62,514 nt of DNA from Burkholderiales bacterium Ga0077543 (GTDB lineage: Bacteria; Pseudomonadota; Gammaproteobacteria; Burkholderiales; Burkholderiaceae_C): the NCBI GenBank assembly GCA_001464055.1, contig LNET01000047.1, positions 1 to 62,514 on the forward strand, written 5' to 3'. Of this stretch, positions 1 to 7,331 are shown piece by piece. The position numbers and the translations under genes are program-made. Numbering within the stretch: the first letter of the stretch is position 1; every line of letters starts with the position of its first letter. Under the pieces are notes generated by a model, which was not told where the DNA came from, searched no databases, and worked only from the letters and a program-made list of their open reading frames with translations.

Positions 1-90
1 CCTGCCGTGGCCATGGGCCTCGGGTGAGTCGTCGAAGAGCAGCTTGGTGAAACCTTCGTCGCGGCCGTTGGCGATGGGGCGGCCACTGGC
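1..90 (-). other. Inverted, diverged fragment of a dihydrolipoamide dehydrogenase gene
   Basis: Read on the minus strand, these 90 bases translate without a stop and match the plus-strand lpdA segment at 269-358. I count 74 of 90 identical bases. Almost all differences are at third codon positions, with one amino-acid change (Pro for Ala). The copy starts abruptly at the junction near base 90 and runs off the left edge. It is therefore a second, related lpdA allele or paralogue in reverse orientation, not a gene in its own right here. A contig-end fold-back or strain chimera is as likely as a real inverted duplication. Confidence 0.75.
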
Positions 91-553
91 CGTCCACGAA
101 GCGCATGTGGCGGCTGAAGTTGCCAGTGGCGACACGAAAGCCCGGTTCGATGCGCGCGTGATTCCGAGCGTGGCCTACACCGACCCCGAGGTCGCCTGGG
201 TCGGCCTGACCGAAGACGAAGCCAAGGCGCAAGGCATCAAGGTGAAGAAGGGCCTGTTCCCCTGGTCGGCCAGCGGCCGTGCCATTGCGAATGGACGTGA
301 CGAAGGCTTCACCAAGCTGCTGTTCGACGATTCACCCGAAGCCCATGGTCATGGTCGGATCCTGGGCGGCGGCATCGTCGGCACCCATGCCGGCGACATG
401 ATTGGTGAGGTGGCTCTGGCCATCGAGATGGGCGCGGATGCGGTCGACATCGGCAAGACCATCCACCCGCACCCGACGCTGGGCGAAAGCATCGGCATGG
501 CCGCCGAAGTGGCGCACGGCAGCTGCACCGACCTGCCTCCGGCGCGGCGCTGA
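89..553 (+). CDS. lpdA: Dihydrolipoamide dehydrogenase, C-terminal part (5' truncated)
   Basis: E3 flavoprotein of the 2-oxoacid dehydrogenase complexes; it reoxidises dihydrolipoamide with NAD+. Only the C-terminal interface domain is present, from the VHEAHVAAE segment onward. It includes the VAYTDPEVAWVGLTE stretch and the conserved HPHPTLGES motif that carries the active-site base His of the partner subunit. The N-terminal FAD domain and redox-active disulfide are missing because the frame enters from the inverted fragment at 1-90; bases before about 89 do not encode lpdA in this orientation. The gene ends at TGA 551-553, convergent with the LysR gene 18 bases away. A full E3 is about 470 residues, so roughly two thirds is absent. 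Confidence 0.88.
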   Translation, partial: AVHEAHVAAEVASGDTKARFDARVIPSVAYTDPEVAWVGLTEDEAKAQGIKVKKGLFPWSASGRAIANGRDEGFTKLLFDDSPEAHGHGRILGGGIVGTHAGDMIGEVALAIEMGADAVDIGKTIHPHPTLGESIGMAAEVAHGSCTDLPPARR

Positions 554-571
554 CGGCAGCTCAGCGCTGCA

Positions 572-1492
572 TCAGGCCGCTGCTGTCGCCGCGGTGGCTT
601 GCTGCCGCCGGCGAGCCGCTTCGCTGATGGCCAGCACAGCCGGGCTCGAGATCCGGCGTTCGCAGGTCACGGCCCAGACCTGGTGGATGACCTCTTCAGT
701 GCTGCCGATCGGAACGACATGGAACTGCTTGGCGGTTTCGTCGGCGACCATCGTGGGCATCGGGAAGATGCCCGCACCACCCTGGCCAAAGGCCTTCATC
801 ACGGCGGTGTCGTCGAATTCGCCGATCACCAGCGGCTTGATGCGCAGCTTGTCGAACCAGCGCATCAGTTGCGGGCGCATGGCCGAGTCGCCACCCGGCA
901 GCAGCAACGGCGCACCATGCAGGTTGTCCGGAAAGCGCTTGCGCAAACGCCTTGCCACCGCCGCCGAACCGAGGAAGGTGATCCCCCCTTCCGACAGCAG
1001 GTGATTGAAGGCGCGCACGTTGAGCGTGCCCGGCATGGCGCGGTCGCTGATGACGGCGTCCAGCTGCTGGATCGCCAGCAGTGACAGGAGCTCGTTGAAG
1101 CGGCCTTCGCGGCAGTGCAGGCGGTGCGGCGGGTCGAGCCGCAGCACGGGCTCCAGGGTCCGGTAGGCCACCACCTTCACCACCGAGCCAGTGACACCCA
1201 CGCGCAGGCTGCTCTGGGCCGCGCCGGGCCGCTCGCGCAGGGCTTCCTTGAGCTCTTCGCCGACCGTGAACAGCCGGTCGGCGTATTCCAGCACCAGGTT
1301 ACCGGTGTCGGTGAGCTCCAGGGTGCGCCCGGCGCGCCGCCACAGGGGCGCGCCGATGTGGCCAGCGAGCTGCTGGATCTGCGTGCTGATCGACTGCGGC
1401 GTCACGTTCAGCTTCTCGCCGGCCTTGGCTACGCCGCCGCAGCGCGCCACGGTCCAGAAATAGTGCGGGTGCTTGTAGTTCAGGTTCTGCAT
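572..1492 (-). CDS. LysR-family transcriptional regulator (NhaR-like)
   Basis: 306-residue DNA-binding regulator. The N-terminal winged helix-turn-helix (about residues 4-63) begins NLNYKHPHYFWTVARCGG and contains the recognition region NVTPQSISTQIQQLA. An effector-binding domain follows from about residue 95. The YFW/VAR opening and overall sequence resemble the NhaR branch of LysR proteins. It is transcribed divergently from the TRAP transporter gene at 1651, which suggests it controls that transporter; LysR regulators usually act on the divergent neighbour. It ends convergent with lpdA. The C-terminus is an Ala/Thr-rich tail. The effector is unknown. Confidence 0.88.
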   Translation of the reverse strand: MQNLNYKHPHYFWTVARCGGVAKAGEKLNVTPQSISTQIQQLAGHIGAPLWRRAGRTLELTDTGNLVLEYADRLFTVGEELKEALRERPGAAQSSLRVGVTGSVVKVVAYRTLEPVLRLDPPHRLHCREGRFNELLSLLAIQQLDAVISDRAMPGTLNVRAFNHLLSEGGITFLGSAAVARRLRKRFPDNLHGAPLLLPGGDSAMRPQLMRWFDKLRIKPLVIGEFDDTAVMKAFGQGGAGIFPMPTMVADETAKQFHVVPIGSTEEVIHQVWAVTCERRISSPAVLAISEAARRRQQATAATAAA

Positions 1493-1650
1493 GTATCACC
1501 TCCAGAAAATGGATTTCAGGCAGCGTGTGAATCGACTTTAGCTTCTTCAAAAAGTTGCCTAGCCTAAGCGGCTTTAGCCAAGACAAGACCTTTCGAAGTT
1601 TTGGACCTTCGGCTGAAGCCTGCCTTTTTTCGAAACGGAGACTGAAGAAC
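1493..1650. promoter_or_regulatory. Divergent LysR/TRAP control region
   Basis: 158 bases between two divergent start codons, visibly more A+T-rich than the flanking genes. An imperfect dyad CTAAGC-G-GCTTTAG lies at 1564-1577 and is a reasonable site for the adjacent LysR protein. A T6 run lies at 1625-1630. I could not place convincing -35/-10 boxes. Confidence 0.3.
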
Positions 1651-2742
1651 ATGGAACGTCGCTCTTTCCTGACCAAGACAAGCATCGGCGCTGGCGTCGG
1701 CACCGTGGCCCTGGCGGCCCCGGCCATCGTCAAGGCTCAGCCCACCGTGCGGTGGCGCTGTTCATCGGGCTTCCCGAAGGCGCTCGACACGATCTACGGT
1801 GCCGCAGAAGACGCAGCCAAGCGCATCAGCGAAGCCACCGGCGGCAAATTCCAGATCAGCGTGGCGCCGGCCGGTGAGATCGTCCCGATGCCGCAGGCGG
1901 CCGACGCCGTGGCCGCCAACACCGTGGAGTGTTCGCACACCGCCGCCTTCTACTACGTGGGCAAGGACCCGACCTGGGCCTTCGGTTCGTGCATTCCCTT
2001 CGGCATGAACTTCCGCCAGATGAACGCCTGGTGGATGGAGGGCGGCGGCGACAAGCTGTTCAACGACTTCCTGCGTCCGCAAGGCATGCGCTACATCATC
2101 AGCGGCAACACGGGCGCGCAGATGGGGGGTTGGTTCCGCAAGGAAATCAACACCATGGAAGACGTCAGGGGTTTGAAGATGCGCATTCCCGGCCTGGGAG
2201 GGCGCTTGTTCTCTGCGGTGGGTGCGGTACCGCAGCAGATTCCCGGCGGCGACATCTACCCGGCGCTGGAGCGCGGCACGATCGACGGCGCCGAGTGGGT
2301 GGGCCCTTACGACGACGAGAAGCTGGGCTTCCACAAGGTGGCCAAGTTCTATTACTACCCGGGCTTCTGGGAAGGCGGCGCCACGCTCGGCTGGCTGGTG
2401 AACAACAGGGCTTGGGACGCGCTTCCGCCCGAGTACCGCGCCATCTTCACCGCCGCTGCGCACGAGGCCAATGCCGACATGATGGGCAAGTACGACGCCC
2501 GCAACGGCGCTGCGCTGCGCCGCCTGATTGCCGGTGGCACGCAGGTGAAGGCTTTCCCGCGCCCGGTGATGGAAGGCTTCTACAGGGCGGCGCTGCCCAT
2601 GTACGCCGAGATCGGCGCTGGCAATGCCAACTTCAAGCGCCTGTACGACAGCTACAGCGGCTTCCAGCGCGAGGTGGTGTCCTGGATGCGCTTCACCGAG
2701 AACACCTTCGACGACTTCATGGCGCAGATGCTGCGCAGCTGA
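1651..2742 (+). CDS. TRAP transporter substrate-binding protein, TakP-like
   Basis: 363-residue periplasmic solute receptor of a tripartite ATP-independent transporter. The start at 1651 gives a twin-arginine signal (MERRSFLTK, then a hydrophobic stretch ending APAIVKAQ), so it is probably exported folded by Tat. An upstream in-frame start at 1555 would bury the signal and is rejected. The mature part contains WRCSSGFPKALDTIYGAAE, GNTGAQMGGWFRKEI and GTIDGAEWVGPYDDEKLGF, typical of the DctP/TakP family that binds 2-oxo acids and related carboxylates. The actual ligand cannot be read from sequence. It is first in a dctPQM-type operon, with a terminator-like hairpin directly after it. Confidence 0.92.
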   Translation: MERRSFLTKTSIGAGVGTVALAAPAIVKAQPTVRWRCSSGFPKALDTIYGAAEDAAKRISEATGGKFQISVAPAGEIVPMPQAADAVAANTVECSHTAAFYYVGKDPTWAFGSCIPFGMNFRQMNAWWMEGGGDKLFNDFLRPQGMRYIISGNTGAQMGGWFRKEINTMEDVRGLKMRIPGLGGRLFSAVGAVPQQIPGGDIYPALERGTIDGAEWVGPYDDEKLGFHKVAKFYYYPGFWEGGATLGWLVNNRAWDALPPEYRAIFTAAAHEANADMMGKYDARNGAALRRLIAGGTQVKAFPRPVMEGFYRAALPMYAEIGAGNANFKRLYDSYSGFQREVVSWMRFTENTFDDFMAQMLRS

Positions 2743-2773
2743 TCGCCAGAGATCAGTCCCACCGCGGCAACAC

Positions 2774-2797
2774 AAGCCCCGCCCTGGCGGGGCTTTT
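2774..2797 (+). terminator. Intrinsic terminator/attenuator between TRAP receptor and membrane genes
   Basis: A perfect 10-bp stem AAGCCCCGCC / GGCGGGGCTT (2774-2783 with 2786-2795) with a 2-base loop is followed by T residues to 2797. It sits 31 bases after the receptor stop and 70 bases before the small membrane subunit. It probably lets most transcripts end after the receptor gene, giving excess binding protein over the membrane complex. Confidence 0.7.
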
Positions 2798-2868
2798 CCT
2801 TGGCGGACGCCATTCCCTGACGCGCAGCTGACAGGCCTGGCCCAAGAAGTCAAAGAGAAAGACTCCCC

Positions 2869-3501
2869 ATGCAAGCCCTTCTGACCTTCAGTCGTGGTGT
2901 CGACTGGATCACTGAACGCATCGGCCGCAGCGTTTACTGGCTGCTGCTGGTGGCGGTGATCGTCAGCACCGTCAACGCCATCGTGCGCAAGACATTCAAC
3001 CTGAGCAGCAATGCCTATCTCGAAGCGCAGTGGTACATGTTCGCGGCGATGTTCATGCTCGGTGCAGGCTATGTCTTCCTGCATGACCAGCACGTGCGCA
3101 TCGACGTCATCTCGAGCAAGCTGTCGCGAAGGGTGCAGGTGTGGATCGACGTGGTCGGCATTGTTTTCTTCTTGCTTCCCTTGTGCGCCTTCGTGGTCTG
3201 GACGGCCATGCCTTCGGTGATGACGGCCTGGGAAACGCAAGAGGTGTCGGCCAACCCCGGTGGCCTGATCCGCTGGCCGCTGTATGCGCTGGTACCGATC
3301 GGGTTTTCGCTGCTGGCGCTGCAAAGCCTGTCGGAACTGTTCAAGCGCATCGGCTTCCTCACGGGCGCTGGGCCCGACCCGCATGCCAAGCCCGAGGTCA
3401 CCGATGAAGAGCTTCTGCTGCAGGAATTGAGGCACGAAGCCGACGAGCGCGAAGCCAGGGAAGCTGCTGCTGCTGCCAACACTGCAGGAGCCAAGCCGTG
3501 A
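2869..3501 (+). CDS. TRAP transporter small membrane subunit (DctQ-like)
   Basis: 210-residue integral membrane protein of the TRAP complex, with four hydrophobic segments (about residues 20-38, 51-69, 90-110 and 138-158). The loop LHDQHVRIDVISSKLSRRVQ is typical of DctQ proteins. A charged, Glu/Ala-rich C-terminal tail (EELLLQELRHEADEREAREA) faces the cytoplasm and is longer than usual. The gene starts at ATG 2869. Its TGA overlaps the GTG start of the large subunit in a GTGA arrangement, so the two membrane subunits are translationally coupled. Confidence 0.9.
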   Translation: MQALLTFSRGVDWITERIGRSVYWLLLVAVIVSTVNAIVRKTFNLSSNAYLEAQWYMFAAMFMLGAGYVFLHDQHVRIDVISSKLSRRVQVWIDVVGIVFFLLPLCAFVVWTAMPSVMTAWETQEVSANPGGLIRWPLYALVPIGFSLLALQSLSELFKRIGFLTGAGPDPHAKPEVTDEELLLQELRHEADEREAREAAAAANTAGAKP

Positions 3502-5219
3502 GCTTCATTGCCGACAACATCGCGCCGATCATGTTCGGCAGCCTGCTGCTGTTCCTGCTGACCGGCTTCCCCGTCGCCTTCGCGCTGGCCGCTACCGGCA
3601 TGACTTTTGGCTGGTTGGCCGTGGAACTGGGCATCGTGCCCGCAGCCTTCTTCAACGCCCTGCCGCTGCGGCTGTACGGGATCATGGCCAACGACGTCTT
3701 GCTGGCCATCCCCTTCTTCACCTTCATGGGGCTGATCCTCGAACGCAGCCGCATGGCTGAAGACCTGCTGGACACCATCGGCCAGGTCTTCGGCCCCATG
3801 CGTGCCGGCCTGGCCATCGCCGTGGTGCTGGTGGGTGCGATGCTGGCCGCCACCACGGGCGTGGTGGCCGCTTCGGTCATCTCGATGGGCCTGATTTCGC
3901 TGCCGATCATGATGCGTTACGGCTACAACCGGCCGCTTGCGGCCGGGGTCATCACCGCTTCAGGCACGCTGGCGCAGATCATCCCGCCGTCGATCGTGCT
4001 CATCGTCATCGCCGACCAGTTGGGTCAGAGCGTGGGCGACATGTACAAGGCCGCGTTCATCCCGGCCTTCATCCTGGTGGGCGTCTACGTCATTGCCATG
4101 CTGGTGCTGGCCGTGGTGCGGCCGAAGTGGGTGCCGGCACTGCCACCCGAGGCGCTGGTCTACCACGAGAAGAATGGCAACACCGGCCACAGGTCGCTGG
4201 GCGTCCTGTCGCTGGCCAGCCTGATCGTCGGCCACCAGACCTTCACGCATTGGGCGGCCATCAAGGTCAAGCTGGGTTCAGACCCGAGCTTTGCCACGCC
4301 AACCGACGAGCGGGTGGTGATGGCCCTGATGGTGGGCATCCTGTTCGCATGGCTGATGGCGATGGTGGACAAGCTGGCGCGCACGAACCTGCTGTCGACC
4401 CTGGCGCGCCAGGTCACTTTCGTGCTGATCCCGCCGCTGCTGCTGGTGTTCCTGGTGCTGGGCACCATCTTCCTGGGCGTGGCCACGCCCACCGAAGGCG
4501 GCGCCATGGGTGCGGCCGGGGCGCTGTTGATGGCGCTGGGGCGCAAGCGCCTGGGTGTGATGCTGCTGAAGCAGGCGCTCGATTCGTCGGCGCGCCTGTC
4601 GATCTTCGTGCTGTTCGTGCTGATCGGCTCGACCATCTTCGCGCTCACCTTCCAGGCCATCGACGGGCCGGACTGGGTGAAGGCGCTGTTCGCGGCGCTG
4701 CCGGGTGGCGAACTGGGCTTCCTGCTGTTCGTCAACGTGCTGATCTTCATCCTGGGCTGCTTCCTCGACTTCTTCGAGATCGCCTTCATCCTGCTGCCGC
4801 TGTTGCTGCCGGTGCTGCGTGACATGGACATCAATCTGGTTTGGTTCGGCGTGATGGTGGCGCTGAACCTGCAGACTTCGTTCCTGACGCCGCCCTTCGG
4901 CTTCGCGCTGTTCTACCTGCGCAGCGTGGCTCCGCAATCGGAATACGTGGACAAGGTGACGCGCAAGCGCATTGCGGCCTTCAAGACCGGCGACATCTAC
5001 CGCGGCGCGGTGGCCTTCGTGGTCTTGCAGGTGATCATGGTGGCGGCCGTGGTGTGGAAGCCGGAAATCGTGCTGTACGGCCTGGGTGAGGTGAAGGTGC
5101 TGGACGTGGAGAACGTCAACCTCAACATCACGCCGATGGACGAAGAAGAAGAGCCGCCGCCGAGCTTCGGCCCGTCGATGGGCCCTGCACCCGGTGCGCC
5201 ACCATCGCCGACCCAGTAG
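3498..5219 (+). CDS. TRAP transporter large membrane subunit (DctM-like), extended
   Basis: 573-residue permease that couples Na+/H+ flow to solute uptake. The start is GTG at 3498, inside the DctQ stop. Many hydrophobic helices are visible, with family stretches such as LAIPFFTFMGLILERSRMAE, GTLAQIIPPSIVLIVIADQ and ATPTEGGAMGA. Usual DctM proteins are near 430 residues. This one has an extra internal region (about residues 210-300) and a C-terminal tail running VENVNLNITPMDEEEEPPP then Pro/Gly-rich to the end. It ends convergent with the PBP1C gene, 48 bases away. A GCTGCC/GGCAGC hairpin follows the stop but has no T-run. Confidence 0.9.
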   Translation: MSFIADNIAPIMFGSLLLFLLTGFPVAFALAATGMTFGWLAVELGIVPAAFFNALPLRLYGIMANDVLLAIPFFTFMGLILERSRMAEDLLDTIGQVFGPMRAGLAIAVVLVGAMLAATTGVVAASVISMGLISLPIMMRYGYNRPLAAGVITASGTLAQIIPPSIVLIVIADQLGQSVGDMYKAAFIPAFILVGVYVIAMLVLAVVRPKWVPALPPEALVYHEKNGNTGHRSLGVLSLASLIVGHQTFTHWAAIKVKLGSDPSFATPTDERVVMALMVGILFAWLMAMVDKLARTNLLSTLARQVTFVLIPPLLLVFLVLGTIFLGVATPTEGGAMGAAGALLMALGRKRLGVMLLKQALDSSARLSIFVLFVLIGSTIFALTFQAIDGPDWVKALFAALPGGELGFLLFVNVLIFILGCFLDFFEIAFILLPLLLPVLRDMDINLVWFGVMVALNLQTSFLTPPFGFALFYLRSVAPQSEYVDKVTRKRIAAFKTGDIYRGAVAFVVLQVIMVAAVVWKPEIVLYGLGEVKVLDVENVNLNITPMDEEEEPPPSFGPSMGPAPGAPPSPTQ

Positions 5220-5267
5220 ACGCTGCCCGAAGGGTGGCAGCCCGAGCCAGGTGCGTCGCGCGGCCCG

Positions 5268-7331
5268 TCAGCGCGCGGCGCGCACCTCGAAGCGAACGCG
5301 GTCGACGCGGCCGCTTTGGGTTCTGAGTTCCAGCACATGGCGCCCTGGCCGGGGCAGCCAGACCACCTGCTCGCCGCTGCCGAGCACGCGCCCGGCCAGC
5401 GACCAGCTGCCAGCTGCACCTCGGAACACCATGCGCTGCGCGGCCATCGGGATGTCGGGGTCGAGCACGATGACCGCGCCGTCGCGCGGTGCCTGGATGC
5501 CGAACACACCGGTGCGCCAGGCGGCCTGGGCCTGGCCAGGCGGTTCGCCAGTGGCAGCCATGCCGGGTTCCGTCCCCGGCAGGAACCATTCGCCAGCGCG
5601 CGCCAGCACACCGGCCGGCGGCACAGGCACGCGCGCTGGCGCGTCGGCATGGAGCATCTGCATGACGCTGCGCCACACTGGCGCGGCACCTTCGCTGCCG
5701 CTGACGCCGTGCATGGGTGCGCCGCTGGCGTTGCCCATCCACACCCCCACCGTGTAGCGGGTGGTGAAGCCAATGCACCAGTTGTCGCGCATGTCCTTGC
5801 TGGTGCCGGTCTTCACTGCGGCCCAGCCGCGCGTCACCAAGGGGCTGTCCAGGCCGAAGGTGATGGCGCGGGCAGGGCGGTCGGCCAGCATGTCGGCAAG
5901 GATGAAGTCCACCACAGGGCCGAACAGCGTTCCTGTGGCCAGCAGGCGGTAGGCGCTGGTCAGTTCGCGCAGCGAGGTCTCGGCGCTGCCCAGCGCGAGC
6001 GCGTGCCCATGGAAGCCGGCGCTTTCGCTGGGCTCCAGGCCGGCGCGGCGCAGGGTCTGGAACACGTCTTCGGGTCCCAGCATCTGCGCCACGCGCACGG
6101 CCGGGATGTTCAGGCTGGCGGCCAGGGCCGTGCGCACGCTCACCGGGCCCTTGAAGCCCAGGTCGTAGTTCTGCGGTTGGTACAGGGTGCCGCCGCCGCT
6201 GGCCAACTGCAGCGGGCTGTCGTTCAGCACCGACGCGGCAGTGAGCAGCCGCTGCTGCAGCGCCAGGCCATAGACAAAAGGCTTGAGCGTGCTGCCGGGC
6301 TGGCGCCGGGCCAGCACCGCGTCCACCGCCGGTGCGCCGGAGATGGCCGCGCCGGCCGATCCCACCCAGGCCAGCACCGCACCGCTGGCGTTGTCCAGAA
6401 CGACGACGGCGCCGTCCTCGACGTTGCGGCCACGCAGTTCCGAGAGTTGCTGGCGCAAGGCGTGAATGGCCACGCGCTGCACTCGCGCATCGAGCGTGCT
6501 GCGCCAGGGCTGGCCGGCAGCAGGTGGTGGCAGCTGCCGCGCGAAATGCGGGGCCAGCTGCGCGCCCGCCGCCGGGCCGGGCCGGCGGTCCAGTGCCTGG
6601 CTCAGCACCAGGGCCAGGCCGTCGCAGGGCAGGGCCTGCCGGCGCAGCACCTCGCAGGCGCGGCGCTCCACCTGCGCGGCGTTGGCGTTGGGGGCGCGCA
6701 CCAGCACGGCCAGCAGCGCGGCTTCGCTGTGATCCAGGCCGCTGGCATGCTTGCCGAAGAGTTGTTCTGACGCGGCGGCGGCGCCCACCAGTTCACCGCG
6801 CAGCGGCACCAGGTTCAGGTAGGCCTCGAGGATCTGCGTCTTGCGCCAGCGCGCTTCCAGTTCGCGCGCAAGCAGCACCTGGTTGAACTTGGTGCCCAGG
6901 CTGCGGCCGCCCGCGGGGCGGGCCAGCGCATCGTCGACCAGCCCGGCCAGCTGCATGGTCACCGTGCTGGCGCCGCGGGTGCGGGTGTTCCAGGCGTTGG
7001 CCCAGGCACTCGCGGCCAGGGCGCGCCAGTCGACACCGCCGTGGTCCCAGAAGCGACGGTCTTCGCTGAGCACGATGGCGTCGCGCAGCGCCGGCGACAT
7101 CTCGTCCAGCGCCAGCCAGTCGCCGCGGCGCACCGTGGCGTCGACACGCATCATCTGCAGCGGCTGGCCGTGGCGGTCCAGCAGCACCCGGTCGGAAGGG
7201 GCGTGGGCGGCGCGCACGGCCTCGAAGCTGGGCAGGCCGGCGTGCGCCGCGGGTGCGGCCACGATCACCAGCACCACCAGGCTGGCCCGAGCCCAGGCCG
7301 GGATGTACCTCGGGCGCCTGGATGCCGTCAT
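5268..7331 (-). CDS. pbpC: Penicillin-binding protein 1C
   Basis: 687-residue bifunctional class A peptidoglycan synthase. An N-terminal hydrophobic anchor (about residues 15-31) is followed by a GT51 glycosyltransferase with the catalytic region SEDRRFWDHGGVD (Glu90). The transpeptidase has SxxK as GSTLKPF (Ser347), SLN as the second motif and KTGT as the third. A C-terminal PBP1C-specific (BiPBP_C) domain ends in VELxT-like strands. E. coli PBP1C is about 770 residues, so this is a little short. The ATG at 7331 overlaps the stop of the alpha-2-macroglobulin gene (ATGA), the classic yfhM-pbpC pairing. Longer readings upstream of 7331 are the shadow of that gene. Confidence 0.94.
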   Translation of the reverse strand: MTASRRPRYIPAWARASLVVLVIVAAPAAHAGLPSFEAVRAAHAPSDRVLLDRHGQPLQMMRVDATVRRGDWLALDEMSPALRDAIVLSEDRRFWDHGGVDWRALAASAWANAWNTRTRGASTVTMQLAGLVDDALARPAGGRSLGTKFNQVLLARELEARWRKTQILEAYLNLVPLRGELVGAAAASEQLFGKHASGLDHSEAALLAVLVRAPNANAAQVERRACEVLRRQALPCDGLALVLSQALDRRPGPAAGAQLAPHFARQLPPPAAGQPWRSTLDARVQRVAIHALRQQLSELRGRNVEDGAVVVLDNASGAVLAWVGSAGAAISGAPAVDAVLARRQPGSTLKPFVYGLALQQRLLTAASVLNDSPLQLASGGGTLYQPQNYDLGFKGPVSVRTALAASLNIPAVRVAQMLGPEDVFQTLRRAGLEPSESAGFHGHALALGSAETSLRELTSAYRLLATGTLFGPVVDFILADMLADRPARAITFGLDSPLVTRGWAAVKTGTSKDMRDNWCIGFTTRYTVGVWMGNASGAPMHGVSGSEGAAPVWRSVMQMLHADAPARVPVPPAGVLARAGEWFLPGTEPGMAATGEPPGQAQAAWRTGVFGIQAPRDGAVIVLDPDIPMAAQRMVFRGAAGSWSLAGRVLGSGEQVVWLPRPGRHVLELRTQSGRVDRVRFEVRAAR

